From a virus, in the IMG/VR virus record IMGVR_UViG_3300032087_000066, positions 1-20,583 of that record: a stretch of 20,583 bases of DNA, one strand, 5' to 3'. The notes below the pieces were generated by a model. It searched no databases, was not told where the DNA came from, and saw nothing but the letters and a program-made list of their open reading frames with translations. The first letter of the stretch is position 1, and each line of letters starts with the position of its first letter. Shown here piece by piece: positions 5,943-13,525 of the stretch. The position numbers were made by a program, and so were the translations under genes.

Positions 5943-8900
5943 ATGGGAACAGGTTACACTAGAAACGATACAGCAAATAACATTGCTGACGGTAACGTTA
6001 TTAACGCTGCGGACTTTGACGGTGAATATGATGCCATCGAAGCCGCATTTAACTCGTCTACGGGTCACACTCACGATGGTACATCTGCTGAAGGTGCGCC
6101 TATTACAGTTCTTGGCCCAAGCCAAGAGTTTGTAGCAAGCTCTTCAGAAGTTAAACCAAGCACAAATGCTGGACTTGACTTGGGTACATCAGCACTTAAG
6201 TTTAAAGACCTATATCTTGATGGTACTGCTTACATTGATGGACTTGGTGGAAATCTTCTTGTAGACACAACCAACGCTTTACAATTCCGTGATGCCCAAC
6301 TTTCTATTAACTCTAGTGCTGATGGTCAGTTAGACATTGCAGCAGATACAACAGCTAAAATTACCTCACCTGAAGTTATTGTTACTGATGACTTTAGATT
6401 ACAGAGTGATGCTGCTATTCTTACATTTGGTGCTGATAATGACGTGACTGTAACCCACGTTGCTGATACAGGACTAGATGCTAAAGCTGCTAGTGGTTTT
6501 GTTCTCAAACTACAAACAGGCGATACAACAGTTGAGTCTGGCAATACAGTTGGTAAGATCAGCTTTAATGCTCCAGACGAAGCTGGTGGTACAGATGCTA
6601 TATTAGTTGGTGCTGAGATTGAAGCTGCAGCAGAAGCTACCTTTAGTTCTACAGACAACTCTACTGCTCTTGTATTTAAAACTAATACATCAGCAGCAGC
6701 CACAGAGCGTATGCGTATTAAGTCTGATGGTGACATTGTAACTCAAGGTGCTAACTATACTATGACTTGGGATCATAGTGCAGATGCACTAACTTTTGTA
6801 GATAATGCTAAAATTATTTTAGGCACTGGTTCTGATTTAGAAATTTATCACGATTCTTTAAATAGTGTAATAAAAGATGCTGGAACTGGTAATTTAGTTA
6901 TTGCCGCTGATGATTTTCGTTTACAAAACTCTTCTCAAACTGCAAATATGATTTCTGCAAATGATGACGGGGCAGTAACACTTACATATAATGGTGGTAA
7001 TAGAATTGCAACCACAGACGAAGGTGTTGACGTAACTGGTGATATTAGTGTAGGCAACCTAAACATTATCACAAACACTATTTCAAGCACAGATACTAAT
7101 GGTGACATTAACCTGTCTCCAAATGGTACTGGTACAGTTGTAATCAACACAGACCTTGATGTAGACAACATTAACATTAACGGTAACAGCATTACTTCTA
7201 CTGATACTAACGGTGACATTAATATTACACCTAATGGTACAGGTAAAGTTAATATTGCTGGTGGTTTTGTACCAAGTGAAATTAACCTAACATCTACAGA
7301 TGCAGGTGCTACAGAAGGTCCAGTATTTGAATTACACAGAAACTCTGCAAGTCCTGCTGACAATGATCTAATAGGTGCAATTGACTTTGCAGGTCAAGAC
7401 GATGGTGGTAATAAAGTTACTTACGCTAAACTATATAGTAAAATACTAGATGTTACAGATGGAACAGAAGATGGTTTCTTTGCTATAAACACTTTTCAAA
7501 ATGGTTCGCAAGTTGAAAGAATGCGTACTAATGCAACTGAAACTATCTTTAATGAAGGTGGTAATGATTTAGATTTTCGTGTTGAAAGTAGCGGAAATCA
7601 ACATATGATATACGTTGATGCTGGTAACAATCATGTAAATATTGGAACGTCTACCGATCTTGGTGGCGTCTTTAACGTAAGTGGGTCTACCCATCCAATT
7701 TTAAACGTTCAAAGCTCATCTGACGGTACATTGGCTAAGTTTGTGTGTACTGACGCAGACGCAAATGTAGGCCCTGTTTTAGAGCTTTACAGAAACTCTG
7801 GAAGCCCAGCAGATAATGATCTTATCGGTGCAATTACATTTTTTGGTGAAAATGATGCCGATAGCAACATAGAATATGCAAAAATACGGACTCAAATGCT
7901 TGATGTTACAAGTGGCACAGAGGACGCAAAATTTGTAATTCAAACAAGAGTTGCAGGTGCTGGTCGTGAACGCTTGATGTTGACCAACACAGAAACAAAC
8001 TTTAACGATGACGGTTATGACATAGACTTCCGTATTGAGGGTGACGGTGACAACAACTTATTTTATGTAGATGCATCTCAAGATAGAGTTTATGTTGGTA
8101 CTAATTCTAATGTCGAAAATGCAAAATTAGGGGTATCGGGTGGAAAATCTATTTCAGCAGGTATTCCTCAAGGTGGGTTAGGTGTAACTGACACAACCGC
8201 TATGGCGCAAGGTGTTGGGGGTGGTATTACTCTTAATGGGCAATACAAAACTGACGGTACATACACATCTTTTGCAGGAATAGAAGCTGAAAAAGTAAAC
8301 GGCACAACAAATAATTATGATGGTAAACTTGTTTTAAAGGCCAGAAAGCACGGCAGTTCAAACATTAGCCGTTTAGAGTTGTCTCAATCTGAGGCAGTGT
8401 TTAACCAAGATTCTGAAGATACTAACTTCCGTATTGAAAGTGACGCTAACAGCAACCTATTCTTTGTGGATGCAGGGTTCGACAGCGGTCAAGGCGCAGT
8501 TGGTATTGGTACAAGTTCTCCTCAAAGGGGAAGCGGTTTTGGTGGTAGTCAATCTGTATTACACATTACAGGTTGTACCGTTCCTGAAGTACGCATTCAA
8601 TCCTCTACCGCTGGTCAAGGTGACTTGTCCATTTATGCTTCTAACTCAGGAGCACAAGCATATATAGATAACGAAAACGGAAATCTTTTGCTTGGACGTG
8701 GTGGTAACAACATATTGGTGCTTGGTAATAGTGTTATCTTTAATGAGGATAGCGATGATGCTGATTTCCGCATTGAAAGTAACAATAACGCCAATATTTT
8801 TAAAGTCGATGCTGGCGAAGACAGAGTTTTGATTGGTACATCAGGCGTCTTGGGGAAATTTACAGGTGCACCTCTTCAAGTTAGTAGTTTTGGCATAAGA

Positions 8901-9185
8901 AGTATGGGCGTTAGTAGTTCGGCTACTGATACAGGCATAAGTGTAAATGCTGGAAGTACAGGTATGGGTATGCTTGTACTTGCATCTCGTAACACTTCAA
9001 ACGGAACGGCAACTGCTTCAGCTTTATATTTGATTAACTTTTATCACGATGGAAATCATACCCCTGCGGTGTCACACATTTCAGGTACTAACTTTATAAC
9101 TTTTTCAAAAAGCGGCAGCAATACTTTAACGATGGCAAACGCATCTGGGGGTAATTGTATTGCTACAATGTTAATGTCAGGATAA
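5943..9185 (+). CDS. Tail fibre protein with repeated fibre modules
   Basis: A 1080-residue protein. The N-terminal 55 residues (MGTGYTRNDTANNIADGNVI, then FDGEYDAIEAAFNSSTGHTH) are the usual tail-attachment start of many marine phage fibres. A long Gly/Asp/Asn/Thr-rich beta section follows, with LDLGTSALKFKDLYLDG and SLNSVIKDAGTGNL. Two S-S/T-T-D-T-N-G-D-I-N-L/I-S/T-P-N-G-T-G copies lie near residues 380 and 418. The module D-F-R-V/I-E-S...F/I-Y-V-D-A...V-x-I-G-T occurs four times (DFR at 544 and 695, NFR at 828, DFR at 941). The first two copies belong to a 151-residue duplication with S-P-A-D-N-D-L-I-G-A-I. The C-terminal 110 residues are different and end GGNCIATMLMSG, probably the receptor-binding tip. 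No S74-peptidase-type chaperone motif is seen. The start follows AAGAAGG. Confidence 0.82.
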   Translation: MGTGYTRNDTANNIADGNVINAADFDGEYDAIEAAFNSSTGHTHDGTSAEGAPITVLGPSQEFVASSSEVKPSTNAGLDLGTSALKFKDLYLDGTAYIDGLGGNLLVDTTNALQFRDAQLSINSSADGQLDIAADTTAKITSPEVIVTDDFRLQSDAAILTFGADNDVTVTHVADTGLDAKAASGFVLKLQTGDTTVESGNTVGKISFNAPDEAGGTDAILVGAEIEAAAEATFSSTDNSTALVFKTNTSAAATERMRIKSDGDIVTQGANYTMTWDHSADALTFVDNAKIILGTGSDLEIYHDSLNSVIKDAGTGNLVIAADDFRLQNSSQTANMISANDDGAVTLTYNGGNRIATTDEGVDVTGDISVGNLNIITNTISSTDTNGDINLSPNGTGTVVINTDLDVDNININGNSITSTDTNGDINITPNGTGKVNIAGGFVPSEINLTSTDAGATEGPVFELHRNSASPADNDLIGAIDFAGQDDGGNKVTYAKLYSKILDVTDGTEDGFFAINTFQNGSQVERMRTNATETIFNEGGNDLDFRVESSGNQHMIYVDAGNNHVNIGTSTDLGGVFNVSGSTHPILNVQSSSDGTLAKFVCTDADANVGPVLELYRNSGSPADNDLIGAITFFGENDADSNIEYAKIRTQMLDVTSGTEDAKFVIQTRVAGAGRERLMLTNTETNFNDDGYDIDFRIEGDGDNNLFYVDASQDRVYVGTNSNVENAKLGVSGGKSISAGIPQGGLGVTDTTAMAQGVGGGITLNGQYKTDGTYTSFAGIEAEKVNGTTNNYDGKLVLKARKHGSSNISRLELSQSEAVFNQDSEDTNFRIESDANSNLFFVDAGFDSGQGAVGIGTSSPQRGSGFGGSQSVLHITGCTVPEVRIQSSTAGQGDLSIYASNSGAQAYIDNENGNLLLGRGGNNILVLGNSVIFNEDSDDADFRIESNNNANIFKVDAGEDRVLIGTSGVLGKFTGAPLQVSSFGIRSMGVSSSATDTGISVNAGSTGMGMLVLASRNTSNGTATASALYLINFYHDGNHTPAVSHISGTNFITFSKSGSNTLTMANASGGNCIATMLMSG
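7356..8850 (+). repeat. Four-copy fibre module
   Basis: Four related coding modules in the fibre gene, each ending in (D/N)-F-R-(V/I)-E-(S/G) then a (Y/F/K)-V-D-A strand and an (I/V)-G-T turn. The first two are the longest and most alike, with matching residues exactly 151 apart (473/624 and 544/695). The third and fourth are shortened at their front ends. The pattern is typical of fibre evolution by unit duplication. Confidence 0.75.
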
Positions 9186-9217
9186 CCCCCCACCAGCCAT
9201 AAAAGGAGAAACAAACA

Positions 9218-9559
9218 ATGGCACAAACAACTACTTGGAAAATATTAGACATGAAACGTGCAACCGATACTGGTGCAGTTGATACTGTCTATTGGGAATG
9301 TCGTGTAGAAGACGATACTCATGGATGTCAGGCAGTAGAGGGCGGTAAACTACGCCTTGATCCTGATCCTGATGCGGCAGACTTTATTGCATACGCTGAC
9401 CTAACTGAAGCAACAGTTTTGGGTTGGGTATATAACAGTCTAATTGAAGGTGACGAAACAGCAGACGAAGCAAAGGCTCGTATTGAAGCTAATCGTCAAG
9501 GAAAGGTTACAGCACAAGTTGCTCGTAAAACAGCCGAAGCATCTGGAATGCCTTGGTAA
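9218..9559 (+). CDS. DUF7936-like conserved phage protein
   Basis: A 113-residue soluble protein. It starts MAQTTTWKILDMKRATDTGA, then DTVYWECRVEDD and a GKLRLDPDPDAADFIAYADL segment, and ends with a helix-rich region (TEATVLGWVYNSLIEGDETA, then KARIEANRQGKVTAQVARKT). The opening, in which a beta hairpin ends in 'V-x-W-x-x' followed by an Asp/Pro-rich loop and an aromatic 'L-T-E-x-x-V-L-G-W-V' helix, is a pattern I associate with the DUF7936 family found beside fibre genes in many marine phages. The name is from memory. There is no membrane segment or catalytic motif. An excellent AAAAGGAG site precedes the start. A position directly after the fibre suggests a fibre accessory or assembly factor, but this is inference. 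Confidence 0.68.
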   Translation: MAQTTTWKILDMKRATDTGAVDTVYWECRVEDDTHGCQAVEGGKLRLDPDPDAADFIAYADLTEATVLGWVYNSLIEGDETADEAKARIEANRQGKVTAQVARKTAEASGMPW

Positions 9560-9588
9560 TCAGTAAATAATAATAAAGGAGAAAAACA

Positions 9589-9816
9589 ATGGCAGAGAAA
9601 CAACCAAAAACCATTGTCATCAACGACAAAGAATACACTGAAGATCAACTTACTGATCAACAAAAAGTAATGGTCAATCATCTAGCTGACCTAGAACGTA
9701 AGATTGGATCAGTACGATTTAACCTTGATCAGTTAACTGTAGGCCGTGATGCATTTATGAAGATGCTTACACAGTCTTTAGAGCAACCTGCAGAAACAAA
9801 AGAAGAGGCGGCATAA
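9589..9816 (+). CDS. DUF6447-like small conserved phage protein
   Basis: A 75-residue protein with the pattern I-V-I-N-D-K-E-Y-T-E-D-Q-L-T-D-Q-Q-K (residues 9-26), followed by VNHLADLERKIGSVRFNLDQ and GRDAFMKMLTQSLEQ. A short hairpin followed by two helices with an L-x-x-L-E-R-K-I-x-x-x-x-F-N-L-D-Q-L heptad-like core matches the small DUF6447 family of phages and bacteria, recalled by its sequence style. The function of the family is unknown. The protein is charged, with no membrane segment. AAAGGAG precedes the ATG at ideal spacing. The stop TAA is immediately followed by the ATG of the next gene, so translation is tightly coupled with the small membrane proteins downstream. Confidence 0.68.
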   Translation: MAEKQPKTIVINDKEYTEDQLTDQQKVMVNHLADLERKIGSVRFNLDQLTVGRDAFMKMLTQSLEQPAETKEEAA

Positions 9817-10002
9817 ATGAAGTTTGAGCAACTAATTGGTGTTGTCGCAATTGGCATCTTAAGTTGGGGAGCACTTCAGCTTTATCAGATGAATGCTAAC
9901 ATGGCAGTAGTTTCGTATAAAGTTGACGAAAACTATAAGATGATTAAACCAATGTGGCAAGACTTTTTAGTTCGCCAGAACAGAGTAGCAGAGAACAATT
10001 AA
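9817..10002 (+). CDS. Small single-span membrane protein
   Basis: A 61-residue protein with one predicted membrane segment at about residues 6-24 (LIGVVAIGILSWGALQLYQM) and a short, mixed-charge C-terminal tail (SYKVDENYKMIKPMWQDFLV). The short N-terminus before the span would stay in the cytoplasm or act as a signal anchor. It is the first of three consecutive genes each encoding one hydrophobic span, and it starts on the base after the upstream stop. Its size fits small holins, spanin partners or tail-associated membrane peptides. Holins usually have more than one span or an amphipathic helix, so the holin call is not secure. The exact function is not recognised. Confidence 0.62.
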   Translation: MKFEQLIGVVAIGILSWGALQLYQMNANMAVVSYKVDENYKMIKPMWQDFLVRQNRVAENN

Positions 10003-10003
10003 C

Positions 10004-10366
10004 ATGGAAAACATCAAACTCCCAATAGCATTAGTAGCTGCAATGGCTGTCCAACTTGCAGGTGGAGTTTGGTGGGTTTCCCAACAAGCTGCTACAATAA
10101 CCTCATTAGAAGAAACAGTTAGTCAACTGGGTAGCCGCATGGCTATAGAAGACAATGTAAATCTTAGACGTGATGTTCAAGACAACACCTTGGACTTGAT
10201 AGATGTCTGGGATGACAGTGATGAAATATGGGAAGAAATAGCTGCCCTAGCTAATTCAATAAACTCTATCAATGAACTAAAACAACGATTGGCAATATTA
10301 GAGAATGAACTAAAGTACGTTAATCGTGACCATAATAATATGATGATGGACAAAGATGGTATTTAA
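10004..10366 (+). CDS. Membrane-anchored coiled-coil protein
   Basis: A 120-residue protein with an N-terminal membrane segment at about residues 6-25 (LPIALVAAMAVQLAGGVWWV). A long hydrophilic, likely coiled-coil region follows, with heptad-like leucines and isoleucines (ITSLEETVSQLGSRM, then INELKQRLAILENELKYVNR). The middle is strongly acidic (DVWDDSDEIWEEI). A single N-terminal anchor with a periplasmic coiled coil is the topology of inner-membrane spanins, which span to the outer membrane during lysis with a lipoprotein partner. No lipobox protein was seen nearby, so spanin is only a candidate role. It overlaps no neighbour; only one base separates it from the upstream gene. The stop precedes the next ATG by two bases. 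It could equally be a membrane-associated virion or assembly factor. Confidence 0.6.
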   Translation: MENIKLPIALVAAMAVQLAGGVWWVSQQAATITSLEETVSQLGSRMAIEDNVNLRRDVQDNTLDLIDVWDDSDEIWEEIAALANSINSINELKQRLAILENELKYVNRDHNNMMMDKDGI

Positions 10367-10368
10367 TA

Positions 10369-10845
10369 ATGATAGATCCAGCTACAGCTATTGCATTAGC
10401 TACTACCGCTTTTAGTGGAATTAAAAAAGCCGTTAGTGCTGGTAGGGAAATCAGCGAACTAGGTAAAGATATTTCAGCTTTTGGTAAAGCTGTATCTGAC
10501 TTAGACTACTTAGGTAAAAAAGCTAAAGACCCACCTCTGTGGAAAAAAATTAATCCTAAATTTGATACTTCAGCTGTAGAAATTTGGGCTGCACAACAAA
10601 AAGCCAAAGAGATGCGAGAAGAGTTAAGATCATACATCTCGCTATACTATGGGCCATCTGCTTGGGAAAGCATTGTTCAAATCGAAGCAGAGCAACGCAG
10701 AATGCAAAAAGAAGCTGTATATCGTAGGCAAGAGAAGATAGATAATTTAATAAATTGGACTGTCGGAATACTTATAGTATTAACAGGATTTGTTTTATTT
10801 GGTGCAATAATTTATTTTATCGGGAAGCATCGAGGAAATTGGTAA
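10369..10845 (+). CDS. Helical protein with C-terminal membrane span
   Basis: A 158-residue protein. The N-terminal 45 residues are Ala/Gly/Ser-rich and amphipathic (IALATTAFSGIKKAVSAGRE). A middle region contains P-P-L-W-K-K and a charged helix (residues 77-123). One strong membrane segment follows at about residues 130-151 (WTVGILIVLTGFVLFGAIIY), ending in a short basic tail (KHRGNW). The C-terminal anchor places the body on the cytoplasmic side. An N-terminal amphipathic helix with a single span is compatible with a holin-like or antiholin-like protein, or with a membrane component of the ejection apparatus. It stands last in the three-gene membrane cluster and directly before the first large internal-protein gene. 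I do not recognise a named family. Confidence 0.6.
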   Translation: MIDPATAIALATTAFSGIKKAVSAGREISELGKDISAFGKAVSDLDYLGKKAKDPPLWKKINPKFDTSAVEIWAAQQKAKEMREELRSYISLYYGPSAWESIVQIEAEQRRMQKEAVYRRQEKIDNLINWTVGILIVLTGFVLFGAIIYFIGKHRGNW

Positions 10846-10857
10846 TAGGAAATAAGC

Positions 10858-12732
10858 ATGGAACAAAATAAAACAACAAGAGATATAGAATTAGATGCCA
10901 TGTATACTATGGCAAGCAAGTTCATGAATTACGAAGGCCCAAAAACTCGTAAAGCCATGCTTCAGTTTGCTAATTCTAGTCCTGCTATTGCCGCAAAGAT
11001 GGGTCAATACCAACAAGCTATGAAGGGTATGTCTAAAGGTGGCGTTATCTATGCTAGTGATGGCACAGATGTATTTAGCTACGAAGATGATGTTGTTCCT
11101 GCTTTTGGTGAAGCTGTTAAAAAGACAATGGACCCAAAAGATCCTGAAGTTGCTAAAATAACAGAAACATCTGGTCAAATAATTGGTGCTGGTACAGGTC
11201 AAGTTACAGGACCATCTGGTTATACAGCAACAACACCAGGAACTACTGCTACAGCTACAGCACCAACTCAACCAGGTGCAGCAACATACACAGCCACAGG
11301 AGCTGCTCCTGCAGTAGGCCAAGTAGTTGATGATGTAGACAGTGGAAAATACCAAACAACTGTAGATCCTCAATCTATGGTTACTGCTGCACAAATGAAC
11401 CAATCATCTGTAAGCGGTATGCAAGCAGCTCAAGGTGCTGCAACTATGATGAACAACCCTGTTCAACGGCAGATACAACAGGGTGAGCTTATCTCTGGTG
11501 CTGCTGATGCAGCCAAAGCTGCTGCCTTTGCTGAACAGGTACAAGCAGCTACAGCCTCTCCCTCTCAACAAGCTACAGTACAAGGTCAACTTGGAGATCT
11601 TATGCAGGACTTCGAAGGTGGTAAGACACCTGCGTGGGCTGCTGGTGCTATACGAGCTGCAATGGGACAAATGGCTGCACGTGGACTAGGGGCTTCATCA
11701 CTAGCTGGACAAGCTGTCGTACAGGCTGCAATGGAATCAGCATTACCAATTGCACAAGCTGACGCAGCGACACAAGCAAGATTTGAATCTCAGAACTTGT
11801 CAAACCGTCAACAACGTGCTATGCTTGCAGCAGAACAACGTGCTCAGTTTATTGGCCAAGAGTTTGACCAAGCGTTTCAATCTCGTGTAATTAACGCTTC
11901 TAAGATTGCTGATGTCGCCAATCAAAACTTTACTGCTGAACAGCAAGTAGCTCTTGAAAATTCTCGTGCAGCAAACACAATGAACTTGGCTAACTTAAAC
12001 AATAACCAAGCTCTTGTTATGGCAGAAGCAGCCGCACTTGCACAGATGGATATGGCTAACCTTAGCAACAGACAACAAGCTGCTGTTAAAAATGCTCAAG
12101 CATTTCTTGAGACAGACTTTAGAAACATGGATCGTATTCAGCAGATGGATACGTTTAAAACACAACAAAAGATTGCTGCACTATTTACTGACCAAGCTGC
12201 AGACAATGCTGCAAAACAGTTTAATGCTACTAGTGAAAACCAAGTCAATCAATACTTTGCTGGTCTTGAGTCACAAACATCACAGTTCAATGCATCACAA
12301 AAGAACGCAATGGAACAACTTAGTGTGAATGCACAGAACGCTTCTAAGCAGTTTAATGCTGATATGAAAAACCAAAGACAACAGTTTAACGCAAAGAACA
12401 GTTTGGTTATAGCACAAGCTAACGCACAGTGGAGACAAAACATTGCAACTCTAAATACAGCTGCAGATAATGTGTCTAACATGGAGTATGCAAAAGTTAT
12501 CAACAACCTTACATCTAAAAATATAGATGCTGTTTGGCAACGTGAGCGTGACTTGATGAGTTACAATTTTACTTCAGAAGAGTCTGCAAAGAATAGAGCA
12601 CTTGATCTACTAAAAGCTGATATGGACTTAGAAGCAATGCGTGAAAAGATTGGTTACTCTAACGATGCTGCTAAAACAGAACTAGCATTTAGATTCTTGT
12701 TTGGAAGTTCTTTCGGTGGATTATTTGGGTAA
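10858..12732 (+). CDS. Internal/ejection protein with a long 11-residue-repeat helical rod
   Basis: A 624-residue Ala/Gln/Asn-rich protein. Residues 1-60 are helical and 60-160 are low-complexity (Thr/Ala/Pro-rich around ATTPGTTATATAPTQPGAAT). Residues 170-300 are Ala/Gln-rich helix. From about residue 311 to 596 the sequence fits about 26 eleven-residue units in one register, including QFNATSENQVN (454), QFNASQKNAME (476), QFNADMKNQRQ (498) and QFNAKNSLVIA (509). Hendecads form nearly straight or right-handed coiled coils, so this is probably a rod more than 40 nm long if helical throughout (at 0.15 nm per residue). The C-terminus RFLFGSSFGGLFG is hydrophobic. Together with the lysozyme gene behind it this suggests an internal virion protein ejected to form the DNA channel. 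The role is inferred; the repeat is directly visible. No catalytic motif is seen. Confidence 0.65.
   Translation: MEQNKTTRDIELDAMYTMASKFMNYEGPKTRKAMLQFANSSPAIAAKMGQYQQAMKGMSKGGVIYASDGTDVFSYEDDVVPAFGEAVKKTMDPKDPEVAKITETSGQIIGAGTGQVTGPSGYTATTPGTTATATAPTQPGAATYTATGAAPAVGQVVDDVDSGKYQTTVDPQSMVTAAQMNQSSVSGMQAAQGAATMMNNPVQRQIQQGELISGAADAAKAAAFAEQVQAATASPSQQATVQGQLGDLMQDFEGGKTPAWAAGAIRAAMGQMAARGLGASSLAGQAVVQAAMESALPIAQADAATQARFESQNLSNRQQRAMLAAEQRAQFIGQEFDQAFQSRVINASKIADVANQNFTAEQQVALENSRAANTMNLANLNNNQALVMAEAAALAQMDMANLSNRQQAAVKNAQAFLETDFRNMDRIQQMDTFKTQQKIAALFTDQAADNAAKQFNATSENQVNQYFAGLESQTSQFNASQKNAMEQLSVNAQNASKQFNADMKNQRQQFNAKNSLVIAQANAQWRQNIATLNTAADNVSNMEYAKVINNLTSKNIDAVWQRERDLMSYNFTSEESAKNRALDLLKADMDLEAMREKIGYSNDAAKTELAFRFLFGSSFGGLFG
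11788..12645 (+). repeat. In-register hendecad (33-base) coding repeat
   Basis: Encodes residues 311-596 of the internal protein, about 26 units of 11 residues with no break in register. Position 3 is Asn in most units and positions 1-2 are often Gln/hydrophobic. The strongest copies begin at residues 454, 476, 498 and 509 with QFNA. NLSNRQQ occurs in the same phase at 313 and 401, exactly eight units apart. The DNA is too divergent for a simple tandem repeat, so the repeat is maintained at the protein level. Confidence 0.8.
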
Positions 12733-12741
12733 GGATAAATA

Positions 12742-13524
12742 ATGTATAAAGACTACACTCTAAATCTTAGAAAGCTAATAGACCAAGGTGCATCAGGAGT
12801 AGAACTTGCTGAGGAATTAAAGTCTCAGATCAAGAAGACTTCTGGTCTTGCCAGTAAGTATTATCAAGGTGTTCCAGATCCAGGTGAGGGTCAAGAAGAA
12901 GATCGTCAAAAAAGAATCGAAAGAGAAATACGTACACGTTACGAATCAGAGTACAAGAAAAGCAGCGACTATCTTTTAGCAAAAGAAGAAGTAATGGCAT
13001 CTCTTGATCAAGCAGATTCTGTGGTTACTCCAGAAGTTCAACCAGAACCAAAACTAAACAAAGGTCTAGGTAGTCGTCCTGAAGCAACAGATATGGGTGA
13101 CATAGGCGTTAATATAAAAAGAGACTTAGAAGAAATCTTTGGGCTAACTGACTTTCAAGCTGCTGCAATAGCAGGTAACTTAGCACATGAGACAGGTGAC
13201 TTTAAGTTTATGCAAGAGCTAGATCCTGTAGTTCCTGGATCTAAAGGTGGTTATGGTTTTGCTCAGTGGACTGGACCTAGACGTAAAGCATTTATGGAAT
13301 GGTCAGAACAAAACGAACTTAACCCTAACTCTTACGAGGCAAACCTTGGCTTCTTAGTTCATGAGTTTCAAACAGACGAATACTTCCAAAAGGTTTTACA
13401 AAAGTTAGAACAAACTAACAGTGTTGAAGAAGCCACTAAAGTATTCTCTGAAGGCTATCTCAAACCAGGAAAGCCAAACATGGATTCTCGAATAAAAAGA
13501 TCTAAAAATTACATAGGAAACTAA
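12742..13524 (+). CDS. Virion-associated tail lysozyme (phage tail lysozyme domain)
   Basis: A 260-residue protein. Residues 1-100 are highly charged and helical, with Glu/Lys/Arg-rich segments. Residues 100-122 form a Pro/Gly linker. Residues 123-258 are a phage tail lysozyme-type muramidase domain: IKRDLEEIFGLTDFQAAAIA, then GNLAHETGDF, then GGYGFAQWTGPRRKAF, and EANLGFLVHEF. In this family the Glu after 'G-N-x-x-x-E' is catalytic; here it is Glu150. G-Y-G-x-A-Q-W is the second hallmark (residues 170-176). The domain cuts peptidoglycan glycan strands during DNA ejection. The protein probably rides in the virion, between the rod-like internal protein and other internal proteins. It may also contribute to lysis, as no separate endolysin is seen in the window. 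The gene starts 9 bases after its neighbour, behind AAGGAT. Confidence 0.83.
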   Translation: MYKDYTLNLRKLIDQGASGVELAEELKSQIKKTSGLASKYYQGVPDPGEGQEEDRQKRIEREIRTRYESEYKKSSDYLLAKEEVMASLDQADSVVTPEVQPEPKLNKGLGSRPEATDMGDIGVNIKRDLEEIFGLTDFQAAAIAGNLAHETGDFKFMQELDPVVPGSKGGYGFAQWTGPRRKAFMEWSEQNELNPNSYEANLGFLVHEFQTDEYFQKVLQKLEQTNSVEEATKVFSEGYLKPGKPNMDSRIKRSKNYIGN

Positions 13525-13525
13525 T

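Noticed and set aside
6326-7363. Minus-strand ORFs of 136 and 142 codons in the fibre gene
   Set aside because: They are Val/Ser/Pro-rich shadows of the Gly/Asp/Thr-rich fibre frame, with no start signal.
8850-9185. S74-type intramolecular chaperone at the fibre C-terminus
   Set aside because: No catalytic Ser/Lys motif or helical chaperone segment is visible; the end is beta-rich and finishes at MLMSG.
9186-9217. Terminator after the fibre gene (C-rich stretch)
   Set aside because: The CCCCCC run has no G-rich partner within the short gap, and a strong ribosome binding site for the next gene occupies the rest.
10891-11403. 170-codon minus-strand ORF, Cys/Ser-rich
   Set aside because: Its Cys runs come from reading the GCA/ACA-rich sense codons of the 624-residue protein in reverse.
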